A stretch of DNA of 64,000 nt, from assembly GCA_050874905.1 (NCBI GenBank), contig JBNMLP010000008.1, positions 59,137 through 123,136 of the forward strand. The letters are read 5' to 3'. Of the stretch, positions 9,180-17,774 are shown one piece after another. Numbering within the stretch: the first letter of the stretch is position 1; the number at the start of each line of letters is the position of its first letter. Origin of the DNA: NC2004 sp050874905. GTDB lineage: Bacteria > Bacillota > Clostridia > Lachnospirales > Lachnospiraceae. Made by a program: the position numbers and the translations under genes. The notes beneath the pieces were generated by a model. It was given only the letters and a program-made list of their open reading frames with translations. It was not told where the DNA came from and made no database searches.

Positions 9180-9680
9180 TTACTGTACCATCACTTTTTT
9201 GATCTCTGCAATATAATAGCGGTGATAATCCTTGTTTGGATAATTGATCGCATCATTTTCCTTTTCTAAGAAGGTATCCGGATCAATGTCTCCCTCACAG
9301 AGTTTTTTGCAGACCAGCACCATCTGTGCTTCCTTGACATAAGGTACACCGTCTTCAAAGGCTTTCGTAATACCTGCTGCCTCAAATTTATCTGCTACGT
9401 CTCTTCCGGATTTGGCACCACAGTATTTTAATGCCTCACGGAACTCTTCCGGCAATACACTGATGGAAAAGCAGTCACAGGCATCGATAAATTCCTTTGT
9501 ATAACGCTGTGGACGAATGTAGATCGTAGCGGTTGGTTTGTTCCAGAAAATACCAAAGCCACCCCAGCTTACGGTCATGGTGTTGCATTTTTCTTCCGTT
9601 CCGGCAGAAACCAGTGCCCATTTGTCTTTTAATACATCAAATAAATTGTCCTTGATCTCACTTACTGTAATTTCTTTCAT
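9180..9680 (-). CDS. Flavin reductase-like FMN-binding protein
   Basis: The 166-residue protein belongs to the flavin reductase-like, split-barrel FMN-binding family: NTMTVSWGGFGIFWNKP matches the flavin-binding block, and YIRPQRYTKEFID and FSISVLPEE follow as in clostridial homologues. It probably binds FMN and passes electrons from NAD(P)H or ferredoxin to an unknown acceptor. There is no signal peptide. The ATG at 9680 follows AGGAGGAATCTTACC. It lies between aspS and the aminotransferase pair, which says little about the acceptor. Confidence 0.82.
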   Translation of the reverse strand: MKEITVSEIKDNLFDVLKDKWALVSAGTEEKCNTMTVSWGGFGIFWNKPTATIYIRPQRYTKEFIDACDCFSISVLPEEFREALKYCGAKSGRDVADKFEAAGITKAFEDGVPYVKEAQMVLVCKKLCEGDIDPDTFLEKENDAINYPNKDYHRYYIAEIKKVMVQ

Positions 9681-9717
9681 GGTAAGATTCCTCCTTTATT
9701 TCCTTCCTAGATAAGGA

Positions 9718-9756
9718 AAGCCTTTAAACTACTTTATGCAAATAGTCTAAAAGCTT
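9718..9756 (-). terminator. Long wobble-paired stem-loop downstream of aspS
   Basis: The minus-strand RNA forms a continuous 17-bp stem (arms 9740-9756 and 9719-9735) around a short loop. Three positions pair only as G-U, so the stem is perfect on the minus strand but mismatched on the plus strand. No clean U run follows, so it may be a weak terminator or a 3-prime stabiliser. Confidence 0.55.
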
Positions 9757-9774
9757 ACCTGATTACTTATATGA

Positions 9775-11511
9775 TTAGTCACGCACTTTTATGTGAACCT
9801 CCCGAAGCTGCATCTCAGATACTTCGTTTGGTGCGCCACACATGAGATCCTGTGCATTACCATTCATTGGGAATGGAATGATCTCACGAATGTTCTCTTC
9901 ATTGCGTAAAAGCATGATCATACGATCGACACCAGGAGCCATACCTGCATGTGGTGGTGCTCCAAATTGGAACGCATGATACAGTGCTCCGAATTTGTTC
10001 TTTAAATCTTCCTCGGTATATCCGGCAATCTCAAATGCCTTGACCATAATATCAAGGTTATGGTTTCTGACAGCACCGGAAGAAAGCTCGATACCATTAC
10101 ATACGATATCATACTGATAGGCTAAAATATCCTCTGGATCTTTTTCTGTTAATGCAGCAAGACCGCCCTGTGGCATAGAGAATGGGTTATGGGTAAAGAT
10201 ATACTTCTTCTCTTCCTTGTCGTACTCATACATTGGGAAGTCATTGATATAGCAGAACCGGTAAGAGTTCTTATCGATGAGATCCAGACGCTCGCCAAGT
10301 TCGGTACGGATCTGTCCGGCATAAAGGGATGCCAGCTTTTCATTATCTGCGATAAAGAAGATCGTATCTCCTGCCTGAAGTCCGGCAAGATTCTTCATTT
10401 CTTCCTTCATGTCATCCGGAATAAATTTATCGATCGGTCCTTTGTAAGAAAGATCTTCCAACACTTCCAGATAACCTAAACCACCCATACCAATGCTCTG
10501 TGCATATTTTAACAACTTCTCATGCTGTCCTTTGGAAAGTTTGGCATGTACGTTGATCGCACGAACTGTCTTTTTATGGAATGGTTTAAAGGTACATCTC
10601 TGGAAAAACTCCGTTACATCTAAAATACGAAGTGGATTTCTAAGATCCGGCTTATCTGTACCAAATTCTAACATCGCCTGTTTGTAGCTGATGATCGGAT
10701 AAGGTGCTTTCGTTACTTCATACCCCTCTGGGGCAAACTTCTCAAACGTTGCAGTCAATACTTCCTCACCAATCTTGAACACATCTTCCTGAGTAGCGAA
10801 GCTCATCTCAAAATCCAACTGATAAAATTCTCCCGGTGAACGGTCTGCTCTGGCATCCTCATCACGGAAGCACGGTGCGATCTGGAAATACTTATCTACA
10901 CCGGACACCATCAAAAGCTGCTTATACTGCTGCGGTGCCTGTGGCAGCGCATAAAATTTCCCTTTGTATTTACGGGATGGTACAATATAATCTCTGGCAC
11001 CCTCCGGGGAAGATGCACAAAGGATCGGTGTCTGCATCTCCAAAAATCCCATGCTGGTCATCTTCTCACGCAGGAAGCTGATCACCTTGGAACGAAATAC
11101 CATATTATCCATGACCTTTTTATTTCTAAGATCCAGATAACGATACTTCAAACGCAGATCTTCTCTCGTTTCCTTTGAGGTCATCACTTCAAATGGAAGC
11201 TGCTGGTATACCTTGCCAAGCACCTCTACTTTCTGTGCCTCTAACTCGATCGTACCGGTCGGAATCTTTGGATTAAAGGTCTCCTCATCACGGTGCTCCA
11301 TCTTACCTGTCACACTGATACAATCTTCCTTATTCAATCCATCTAACAATGTTGTATCCCGCATTACTACCTGTAATACACCATACATATCTCTTAAGTC
11401 GATGAACGAAACTCCACCATGGTCACGAATGTTCTCGATCCATCCGGCTACCTGAATCTCTGATCCCACATCGCTCTCGCTGATCTGGTTCAATAATCTG
11501 TCACGATACAT
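9775..11511 (-). CDS. aspS: Aspartyl-tRNA synthetase, bacterial type
   Basis: The 578-residue class II synthetase charges tRNA-Asp. It has an OB-fold anticodon-binding N-terminus (VAGWIENIRDHGGVSFIDLRD), class II motif 2 with FRDEDARADRSPGEFYQLD, the bacterial GAD insertion, and the C-terminal motif 3 GLAPGVDR-like segment APGVDRMIMLL. I use the ATG at 11511 preceded by AAAGGAGAG; a longer frame to 11559 reads through the leader. It is transcribed from its own promoter (11570-11598) with a short leader carrying two small hairpins. The bacterial GAD insertion is compatible with a discriminating enzyme, but this was not tested. Confidence 0.96.
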   Translation of the reverse strand: MYRDRLLNQISESDVGSEIQVAGWIENIRDHGGVSFIDLRDMYGVLQVVMRDTTLLDGLNKEDCISVTGKMEHRDEETFNPKIPTGTIELEAQKVEVLGKVYQQLPFEVMTSKETREDLRLKYRYLDLRNKKVMDNMVFRSKVISFLREKMTSMGFLEMQTPILCASSPEGARDYIVPSRKYKGKFYALPQAPQQYKQLLMVSGVDKYFQIAPCFRDEDARADRSPGEFYQLDFEMSFATQEDVFKIGEEVLTATFEKFAPEGYEVTKAPYPIISYKQAMLEFGTDKPDLRNPLRILDVTEFFQRCTFKPFHKKTVRAINVHAKLSKGQHEKLLKYAQSIGMGGLGYLEVLEDLSYKGPIDKFIPDDMKEEMKNLAGLQAGDTIFFIADNEKLASLYAGQIRTELGERLDLIDKNSYRFCYINDFPMYEYDKEEKKYIFTHNPFSMPQGGLAALTEKDPEDILAYQYDIVCNGIELSSGAVRNHNLDIMVKAFEIAGYTEEDLKNKFGALYHAFQFGAPPHAGMAPGVDRMIMLLRNEENIREIIPFPMNGNAQDLMCGAPNEVSEMQLREVHIKVRD

Positions 11512-11569
11512 AGTTGTTTCTCTCCTTTGTTTTATGGTGCAAAGCACCCAATTTTCCACAATTGGATTT

Positions 11570-11598
11570 ATTATATCGTTTTTTCATCAAATAGTCAA
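11570..11598 (-). promoter_or_regulatory. Promoter of aspS
   Basis: Minus-strand TTGACT (11593-11598), 17-bp spacer, TATAAT (11570-11575). The leader then carries two small stems, CCAATT/AATTGG and GGTGC/GCACC, before the ribosome site. Confidence 0.8.
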
Positions 11599-11607
11599 CG
11601 GGTGGCA

Positions 11608-13098
11608 TTATTGATGATAGTAAGAGAAAAATTCTTTCAATTTTCCCATTGCTTCCTCTAATACTTCGATTCTTGGAAGGAATACAATCCGAAAATGATC
11701 CGGTGCCCCCCAGTTAAAACCGCCACCGTGCACGATCAGCACTTTCTTTTCCTTTAACAGATCCAGTGCAAAACGCTCGTCATCATGAATATTGAACTTT
11801 TTCGTATCGATCTTAGGGAAAATATAAAATCCTGCTTTTGGCTTCACTGCAGAAATACCCGGTATATCATTTAATGCCTTGGTAATAAATTCTCTCTGTT
11901 CATAAATGCGTCCGCCCGGCACGATATAATTCTGTACGCTCTGATAACCGCCCAATGAAGTCTGCACAATCGACTGTGCCGGAACATTGGAGCAAAGACG
12001 CATGTTGCTTAACATATTGATTCCTTCAATATAATCCTTTGCCACTGCTTTGTTGCCGCTTAAGATCATCCAACCTACACGGAATCCGGCGATCATATGT
12101 GACTTGGAAAGTCCGCTGAAAGTCACGCAGAACAGATCCGGTGCCAATGAGGCAATAGAAAGATGTTCTTCCCCATCCATTACCAGGCGGTCATAGATCT
12201 CATCAGAAAAGATCATAAGCTGATGTTCTCTTGCAATATCCACGATCTGCTGCAATACTTCCTTTGGATAAAGGGCTCCGGTCGGATTATTCGGATTGAT
12301 GATAACGATTGCCTTTGTACGATCCGTAATTTTCTTTTTGATGTCATCCATATCCGGATACCAGTCCGCATTTTCATCACACACATAATGTACAACTTTT
12401 CCCCCTGCAAGTGTTGCACAGGCAGTCCAAAGCGGGTAATCCGGAGCAGGGATCAAAATCTCATCTCCATTTTCCAAAAGAGCCGACATACTCAGATTAA
12501 TCAGCTCACTCACCCCATTGCCAGTGTAAATATCATCAATTGATACATTTGGAATATTTTTAAGCTGAGCATACTGCATGATCGCTTTTCTTGCAGAAAA
12601 CAGTCCTTTTGAGGCAGAATACCCCTCACAATCTGTCAACTGGTGGCTCATATCATAGATCACCTCATCCGGTGCCCGGAATCCAAACGGAGCAGGATTA
12701 CCAATGTTCAATTTTAGCACCTGAATTCCAGACTGCTCCATACGTGCTGCCTCATCTACAACTGGTCCTCTCACATCATATAATACATGATCTAACTTTG
12801 ATGACTTTTTAAACTCTCTCATACCCGATTCTCCTTTTTTTCTATCTTTTTCATTCTCTTCATATACTATGGCCGGTTCTTCCTCTGCTTTCAGCCACGC
12901 TTCGTCTACCTTTAATGTCTCTGCCAGAAAATGAAGCAGTTCCGCTCGTGGTACCGTTTTTCCACTCACATACTGGCTGATATGGCTTTTGCCAAGCTTT
13001 AAGCCTTTCTTTTCCGCCGCCCGGATCAAATCTACCTGTTTGATTCCCTGCTGCAACATCGCCTGTTTCAAACGCATTGAAAATGTTTCTTTTTCCAT
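11608..13098 (-). CDS. XRE helix-turn-helix fused to AlaT-type aminotransferase
   Basis: Residues 1-70 form an XRE/Cro HTH (MRLKQAMLQQGIKQVDLIRAA, then LGKSHISQYVSGKTVP). After a charged linker (about 72-92) the rest matches E. coli AlaT: SSKLDHVLYDVRGPV, LKLNIGNPAPFGFRAPDE, NPNNPTGALYP, and the PLP lysine in FSGLSKSHMIAGFRVGW near residue 332. The enzyme part should make alanine from pyruvate and glutamate. The HTH suggests DNA binding, perhaps autoregulation; this is unlike MocR/GabR proteins, which carry a GntR HTH. An internal start at 12822 with its own SD could yield the enzyme alone. Divergent from a chemotaxis receptor. Confidence 0.88.
   Translation of the reverse strand: MEKETFSMRLKQAMLQQGIKQVDLIRAAEKKGLKLGKSHISQYVSGKTVPRAELLHFLAETLKVDEAWLKAEEEPAIVYEENEKDRKKGESGMREFKKSSKLDHVLYDVRGPVVDEAARMEQSGIQVLKLNIGNPAPFGFRAPDEVIYDMSHQLTDCEGYSASKGLFSARKAIMQYAQLKNIPNVSIDDIYTGNGVSELINLSMSALLENGDEILIPAPDYPLWTACATLAGGKVVHYVCDENADWYPDMDDIKKKITDRTKAIVIINPNNPTGALYPKEVLQQIVDIAREHQLMIFSDEIYDRLVMDGEEHLSIASLAPDLFCVTFSGLSKSHMIAGFRVGWMILSGNKAVAKDYIEGINMLSNMRLCSNVPAQSIVQTSLGGYQSVQNYIVPGGRIYEQREFITKALNDIPGISAVKPKAGFYIFPKIDTKKFNIHDDERFALDLLKEKKVLIVHGGGFNWGAPDHFRIVFLPRIEVLEEAMGKLKEFFSYYHQ
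12820..12840 (-). promoter_or_regulatory. Internal ribosome site and start inside the XRE-AlaT gene
   Basis: In frame at the end of the linker the message reads AAAAAAGGAG, 8 more bases, then ATG (12822). The SD is as strong as those of real starts nearby, and the downstream product MREFKKSSKL would begin exactly where stand-alone AlaT proteins begin. Confidence 0.55.
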
Positions 13099-13128
13099 TT
13101 TTGCGCTCCTTTCCGTTTCCTGTTTCTG

Positions 13129-13157
13129 ATTGTAACACTTTGTTCAAAATAGTTCAA
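13129..13157 (-). promoter_or_regulatory. Promoter of the XRE-AlaT gene
   Basis: Minus-strand TTGAAC (13152-13157), 17-bp spacer, TACAAT (13129-13134). The -35 hexamer is itself one of five TTGAAC repeats in this intergenic region. Confidence 0.7.
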
Positions 13158-13231
13158 TGTTTTTCTCTTACCAGTTCAATTATTTGCTTCAGAAAGTTCA
13201 ACATAAGGAGTTGTGCCAACAAAAAGTTCAA
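13142..13231. repeat. Five phased GTTCAA repeats between XRE-AlaT and the chemotaxis receptor
   Basis: The hexamer GTTCAA occurs on the plus strand at 13142, 13152, 13174, 13196 and 13226, four times as AGTTCAA. Start-to-start distances are 10, 22, 22 and 30 bp, close to whole DNA turns. One copy is the -35 of the minus-strand promoter. They could be operators for the adjacent HTH fusion. Confidence 0.6.
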
Positions 13232-13311
13232 TTTATTTTTCTTTTTATCCAACATTCACATTTTTGTCGAATCATAACGGCTTTTTTTACATAAAAAATG
13301 GACTCGTCCTC

Positions 13312-13340
13312 TTGCACCTCTTCTATTCAAATGATATAAT
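13312..13340 (+). promoter_or_regulatory. Promoter of the chemotaxis receptor gene
   Basis: TTGCAC (13312-13317), 17-bp spacer, TATAAT (13335-13340). It is of sigma-A type rather than the flagellar sigma type. Confidence 0.8.
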
Positions 13341-13404
13341 TATATACAAATTTACATCAGATTCTTGTGTATATTTAGCAAGAATCACACAGGAGGGATA
13401 TAAT

Positions 13405-15132
13405 ATGAATAAGGAACACACTAAAAAAGGCGGTGTCCGCCTTCAGCTTTATCTGCTAACTTTCACACCACTTTTATGTACTATTTTGATTCTTTCTCTG
13501 GTATCTATGAAAGCAGTCAAAAACGGTATGCAAAATGAGGTTATGGACGGGCTTTCCGATATGGCAGTTGGCGTACAAGCCGCCTATAATCTGGTGGATC
13601 CCGGTGATTACTCTGTTAAGGATAACCAGTTATATAAAGGTGTATCTAATCTATCTGATAATGTCGATATGCTGGACAACTTTACCAAGGGCTCTGATAC
13701 AGAGATTACCATCTTTTATCAGGATACCAGATATTTAACCACACTGAAAGATTCCAAAAGTGGGAAACGCCTGATTGGTACCACTGCCGGCAAAGAAGTC
13801 TGTGACCGTGTATTAAATGAACATAAAAATTACCAATCCACCAATGTTTCCATCGAAGGTAATTCTTACTTTGGTTATTACATCCCACTTACCAATCCAT
13901 CTACAAACGAGGTGGTCGGCATGGTCTTTGCCGGGAAACCACAGGCAGAAACGTTACATTTCATCAATCAAAAAATCGGTATGATCGTTCTGATCTCTGT
14001 TGGACTGCTGCTGATCGCCACTCTTCTGGTACTTTATTTTTCTAAAAGATTAAGCGGAGCGATTCAAAGAGCCGAGCATCTGCTCGTCACACTCTCCTCT
14101 GGAGATCTGAATTTTGAAATTCCAGATTTTCTGCTTGCCAAACGCAATGAGCTGGGAGATATGGCGCGTGCTGTACAAAAAGTTCAAAACGAGATCAAGG
14201 AGGTCGTTGCACAGGTACTTGCCACCTCCGAGACCTTGCTTGGCACCAGCCGGCAGATGGACGACAGTGCCAAAAGCACCGCCTCTACCGCACAGGATAT
14301 TTCCATGGCAGTCGATGGCATTGCCGAGGGAGCTACTTCTCAGGCAGAAGAAGTCGACACTGCTACCCATAATATTGTAGAGATTGGAAATGAGATTTCT
14401 GCGATCGCAGAAAAAGCAGCCAACTTAGATGAAGCCTCCACCCAGATGAAGCAGGCCAGTCAGACCGCAAATGAAAATGTTTCCCTTCTGACGCAGTACA
14501 GCCGCGACATGGTAGGAGCCATCGAAAGCATCAACCAGCAGGTACTGGCAACCAATACGTCAGCACAGGATATCCGTCAGGCAGTACTGGCAATTTCCGA
14601 CATTGCTTCCCAGACAAACCTGCTTTCCTTAAACGCAAGCATCGAAGCAGCGCGTGCCGGCGAACAGGGAAAAGGCTTTGCCGTGGTCGCTTCTGAAATT
14701 TCTAATCTGGCAGCCCAGTCCAATGCTTCCTCCAAAGAGATTGAAGGCATTGTCACAAAGCTGGCACAGGAATCAGAAAAATCGGTAGAGGTTATGAATC
14801 ACGTCCGGGAAATGATCGATACCCAGCAGAAAATGCTTTCCGATACCGCAGCACAGTTCTTTAAGGTAGATGAGGGAATTGACCTATCCCGTACGGAAGC
14901 ACAGGCGATCCGAGAACGTTCTACCGCCTGCAACGATTCCAAAGAAGGTATCGTAGATGGTATGGCAAACCTTTCTGCCATCTCTGAAGAAAATGCAGCC
15001 AGTACACAAGAAACTACTGCTTCGATGGAGATGCTCGCTCACACCATTGATTCTCTTGCGGAAGAATCCCAGACCGTACACGACCTCGTAAATCAGTTAC
15101 AAGAAAAGATGTCATTCTGGAAAGTATCATAA
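13405..15132 (+). CDS. Methyl-accepting chemotaxis protein
   Basis: The 575-residue receptor has a first membrane helix near residues 13-35 (LYLLTFTPLLCTILILSLVS), an extracellular single-Cache-like sensor, a second helix near 190-215 (IVLISVGLLLIATLLVL), a HAMP linker and a long cytoplasmic signalling coiled coil. The hairpin tip, which contacts CheA and CheW, is conserved (SLNASIEAARAGEQGKGFAV, about residues 410-430). It implies a chemotactic, motile host. The ATG at 13405 follows AGGAGG; a longer frame to 13213 crosses the promoter and is rejected. The ligand is unknown. Confidence 0.93.
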   Translation: MNKEHTKKGGVRLQLYLLTFTPLLCTILILSLVSMKAVKNGMQNEVMDGLSDMAVGVQAAYNLVDPGDYSVKDNQLYKGVSNLSDNVDMLDNFTKGSDTEITIFYQDTRYLTTLKDSKSGKRLIGTTAGKEVCDRVLNEHKNYQSTNVSIEGNSYFGYYIPLTNPSTNEVVGMVFAGKPQAETLHFINQKIGMIVLISVGLLLIATLLVLYFSKRLSGAIQRAEHLLVTLSSGDLNFEIPDFLLAKRNELGDMARAVQKVQNEIKEVVAQVLATSETLLGTSRQMDDSAKSTASTAQDISMAVDGIAEGATSQAEEVDTATHNIVEIGNEISAIAEKAANLDEASTQMKQASQTANENVSLLTQYSRDMVGAIESINQQVLATNTSAQDIRQAVLAISDIASQTNLLSLNASIEAARAGEQGKGFAVVASEISNLAAQSNASSKEIEGIVTKLAQESEKSVEVMNHVREMIDTQQKMLSDTAAQFFKVDEGIDLSRTEAQAIRERSTACNDSKEGIVDGMANLSAISEENAASTQETTASMEMLAHTIDSLAEESQTVHDLVNQLQEKMSFWKVS

Positions 15133-15154
15133 CCTTCCTTATATACTTACAAAA

Positions 15155-15190
15155 TAAAATCGAGCAGGATGCTTTCCTGCTCGATTTTAT
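15155..15190. terminator. Bidirectional terminator
   Basis: Perfect stem AAAATCGAGCAGG/CCTGCTCGATTTT between the convergent receptor gene and the PF06541 gene, with T runs on both sides. Confidence 0.88.
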
Positions 15191-15195
15191 TTTTC

Positions 15196-16140
15196 TTATT
15201 TATGATCTTTTTTCATTTCCTTTAACATTTCTAATGCTTCTTCAAATTTTTTGCCCGCCACGATATGATTTCCACGAAGAATACGTTGGGAACGCAACAA
15301 CGGTCGACCACTATAACGTTCTTTTAAATTGCGGCCAAGTTCTTCCTTTCGAAAAAGTAGTTCTTCTTTGGAAAGAGATGCACTCTCTTTGGCTTTTTCC
15401 ATATAATCTGTCATCTCTTCTTTGACCTTCTCTACACGTTTTGAAACATCTTCCTTGGCCTTCTCCACCTGTTTGCTCACATCTTCTTTTGCCTTTTCCA
15501 TCTGTTTGCCAACAAGCTGTTTGGCCCGTTCAACATCTTCCTCGGCAAATGCTGCTCTTACTTCTAAACGCTTCGTAATACGCTTGAACTCTTCATTATT
15601 CTCTGCAAGATTTTCAAGCATACGCCCAAGATCCATTGCTTCCCGGAACGAAATCGAGAAATCAGAAACTACAATGATCGTCAGGGCAAATACGATGCCC
15701 TCCGTAGCCGCTGACGGAATTTTCTGCACCAGATCTGCAATCGGCACATGAATCAATTTTACCATCAAAATAGAAAAGAATCCCCATGTCACACTGCTCA
15801 GTAAACAAATATGCCCCTTCACATTAAACGGTTTATCCGAGTAATCCCAGTACCGCACATGAAACAGTGCCTCCATCACTTCTCCTGTGACATATTCCAG
15901 CGCAGTAGCCGCGATCATGCCAAATAGAAAGATCAATACCAGATGATCCTTTACCGGAATTGTTGCAAGTAAGATCACCACTGCTCCAGAGCCATAAATA
16001 GGAAGGAACGGACCGTGCATAAAACCACGGTTCGTCCACTTTTTCATTTTTAAAGATACATAGCAGGATTCCCAGATCCATCCGATCATGCAATACAGAT
16101 AGAAAAACAGAACCCATTGTGCCATTGTGTAATGATACAT
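15196..16140 (-). CDS. PF06541-type membrane protein with C-terminal coiled coil
   Basis: The N-terminal 160 residues match the CmpB/putative ABC-transporter type IV family (PF06541): YLYCMIGWIWESCYVS, FMHGPFLPIYGSGA, and RYWDYSDKPFNVKGHICL, with five or so hydrophobic helices. The C-terminal 150 residues are charged and repetitive, with VEKAKEDVSKQ-like units repeated about four times, predicted to form a long cytoplasmic coiled coil. The family function is poorly defined despite the transporter name, and no ATPase gene is adjacent. It lies 15 bp after agcS on the same strand and may share its glycine-controlled message. A shorter paralogue is at 54791. Confidence 0.82.
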   Translation of the reverse strand: MYHYTMAQWVLFFYLYCMIGWIWESCYVSLKMKKWTNRGFMHGPFLPIYGSGAVVILLATIPVKDHLVLIFLFGMIAATALEYVTGEVMEALFHVRYWDYSDKPFNVKGHICLLSSVTWGFFSILMVKLIHVPIADLVQKIPSAATEGIVFALTIIVVSDFSISFREAMDLGRMLENLAENNEEFKRITKRLEVRAAFAEEDVERAKQLVGKQMEKAKEDVSKQVEKAKEDVSKRVEKVKEEMTDYMEKAKESASLSKEELLFRKEELGRNLKERYSGRPLLRSQRILRGNHIVAGKKFEEALEMLKEMKKDHK

Positions 16141-16155
16141 GTTACACTTCCTTTA

Positions 16156-17574
16156 TCATTCTTCGATCTCGCCTGCATCCAGACGTTTGAAATAACTCTT
16201 TGTTTCGCTTACGATCACACCACTTAAGGCTAAGATCGCAATTAAGTTAGGCAGTGCCATCAAACCATTGAAGATGTCCGCAAGTGTCCATACTGCAGAT
16301 ACTGTCATAAACGGTCCGATCAATACCATTAAAATATATAACCAGCGGTATACCTTAAGCGCTGCCTTTTTCGGTCCAACCAGATACTCTAAGCATCGCT
16401 CAGAATAGTAGTCCCAGCCAAGAATTGTAGTAAAGGCAAAGAATACCAGACATGCCATTAAAATAAAGGAACATACAGACTCTCCAAATGGAAGTCCTTT
16501 CTGGAATGCATAAGTTGTCACTGCAACACCTTCCAGACCCTGATTGTGTGCTCCTGTCAACACAATAGAAAGACCTGTCATGGTACAGATTACGATCGTA
16601 TCAATAAACGTACCTGTCATTGATACCAGACCCTGACGTACCGGCTCTTTGGTCTGTGCTGCCGCTGCTGCGATCGGTGCACTACCAAGACCTGCCTCGT
16701 TGGAGAAAATACCACGCGCAATACCCTTCTGCATTGCCATGATGATCGCACCAAGTGCTCCACCTGCCGCTGCCTTGATACCAAATGCACTTTCAATGAT
16801 CTCAACAAATGCAGCCGGGATCTCCTTGATATTTAAAATAATCAGCAACACACTGAAGATCACATAGATCACTGCCATAAATGGAACGATGATCTGTGAT
16901 ACACTGGCAATACGCTTTACACCACCAATAACAACCAGCGCAACGCAGACAGATACGACGATCGCTGCGATCACAACAGTCCAGGAATAACTTGTACCAA
17001 ATAAAGTAACGGTCCAACTGTTGTTTGCATCAAAGAAATTGTTTACCGCACTGGCAATACCATTTACCTGTGTGATCGTTCCGATTCCAAGCAATCCTAC
17101 ACCCAGACCAAAGAAAGCAAAAATCTTTGCCAGCCATTTCCATTTTGGTCCCATACCATTTTCAATATAATAGAATGGTCCACCCAGTGCATGATTATCC
17201 TTTTTATCAAACACGCGGTATTTCACAGCTAATAAACCTTCGGAATATTTGGTCGCCATTCCGAAGAAAGCTGCTATCCACATCCAGAACAAAGCACCCG
17301 GACCACCGGTACAGATCGCTGTTGCCACACCGACAATATTACCTGTTCCGATTGTTGCAGAAAGTGCGGTACAAAGTGCTCCAAAGGAAGTCACTTCTCC
17401 CTCGCCCTCTTCCTCATTCTTCACCATGTACTTTAACGCCTTTGGCAGCTTACTAAGCTGTAATCCTCTTAAGCGGATCGTCAAAAAGATACCTACCGCC
17501 AAGATCAGCACGATGAGTGGGACACCCCACACAAATGAATCAATACTTTCCAATACCTGCGTAAATTTTTCCAT
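16156..17574 (-). CDS. Alanine/glycine:cation symporter, AgcS family
   Basis: This 472-residue carrier with about 11 membrane helices imports alanine or glycine with sodium or protons. Family signatures include GIFLTIRLRGLQ near the N-terminus, SATIGTGNIVGVATAI near residue 75, GPGALFWMWIAAFFGMATKYSE, and IFSNEAGLGSAPIAAAAA near 295. A glycine riboswitch and its terminator stand directly upstream, so glycine is a likely substrate. The start ATG at 17574 uses AAAGGA eight bases upstream. The PF06541 gene follows by 15 bp. Confidence 0.94.
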   Translation of the reverse strand: MEKFTQVLESIDSFVWGVPLIVLILAVGIFLTIRLRGLQLSKLPKALKYMVKNEEEGEGEVTSFGALCTALSATIGTGNIVGVATAICTGGPGALFWMWIAAFFGMATKYSEGLLAVKYRVFDKKDNHALGGPFYYIENGMGPKWKWLAKIFAFFGLGVGLLGIGTITQVNGIASAVNNFFDANNSWTVTLFGTSYSWTVVIAAIVVSVCVALVVIGGVKRIASVSQIIVPFMAVIYVIFSVLLIILNIKEIPAAFVEIIESAFGIKAAAGGALGAIIMAMQKGIARGIFSNEAGLGSAPIAAAAAQTKEPVRQGLVSMTGTFIDTIVICTMTGLSIVLTGAHNQGLEGVAVTTYAFQKGLPFGESVCSFILMACLVFFAFTTILGWDYYSERCLEYLVGPKKAALKVYRWLYILMVLIGPFMTVSAVWTLADIFNGLMALPNLIAILALSGVIVSETKSYFKRLDAGEIEE

Positions 17575-17598
17575 CTCCTACATCCTTTCTCTTTTCGC

Positions 17599-17634
17599 AG
17601 TAATAAAATAAGAGCTGATACCACTATCAGCTCT
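17599..17634 (-). terminator. Expression-platform terminator of the glycine riboswitch
   Basis: Stem AGAGCTGATA/TATCAGCTCT with a 4-nt loop (17611-17634), followed on the minus strand by TATTTTATT, between the aptamer and the agcS ribosome site. Confidence 0.8.
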
Positions 17635-17757
17635 CCAAAGAGTGAACATATACTAACGCGAAAACACTTCTGTCCTTTTGCCTGAGAGATCAGCGGGATA
17701 ACTCCTGCCTTACACCTTCGGCGCTCGTTTATGAGACTCTCCAGAGTATAGCAGCTT
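17635..17757 (-). promoter_or_regulatory. Glycine riboswitch (gcvT type) aptamer
   Basis: The minus strand has the gcvT-motif core: CTGGAGAG, GCGCCGAAGG, and CTCTCAGGCAAAAGGACAG in order. I see one complete aptamer core, so it looks like a singlet form rather than a tandem. It directly precedes a terminator and the agcS symporter gene, a pairing known for this class. Whether glycine raises or lowers expression is not decided by inspection. Confidence 0.92.
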
Positions 17758-17774
17758 TCGTCTGCTACCAAAAC

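Noticed and set aside
13213..13404. N-terminal extension of the chemotaxis receptor
   Set aside because: It would read through the consensus promoter; the ATG at 13405 has AGGAGG and starts just before the first membrane helix.
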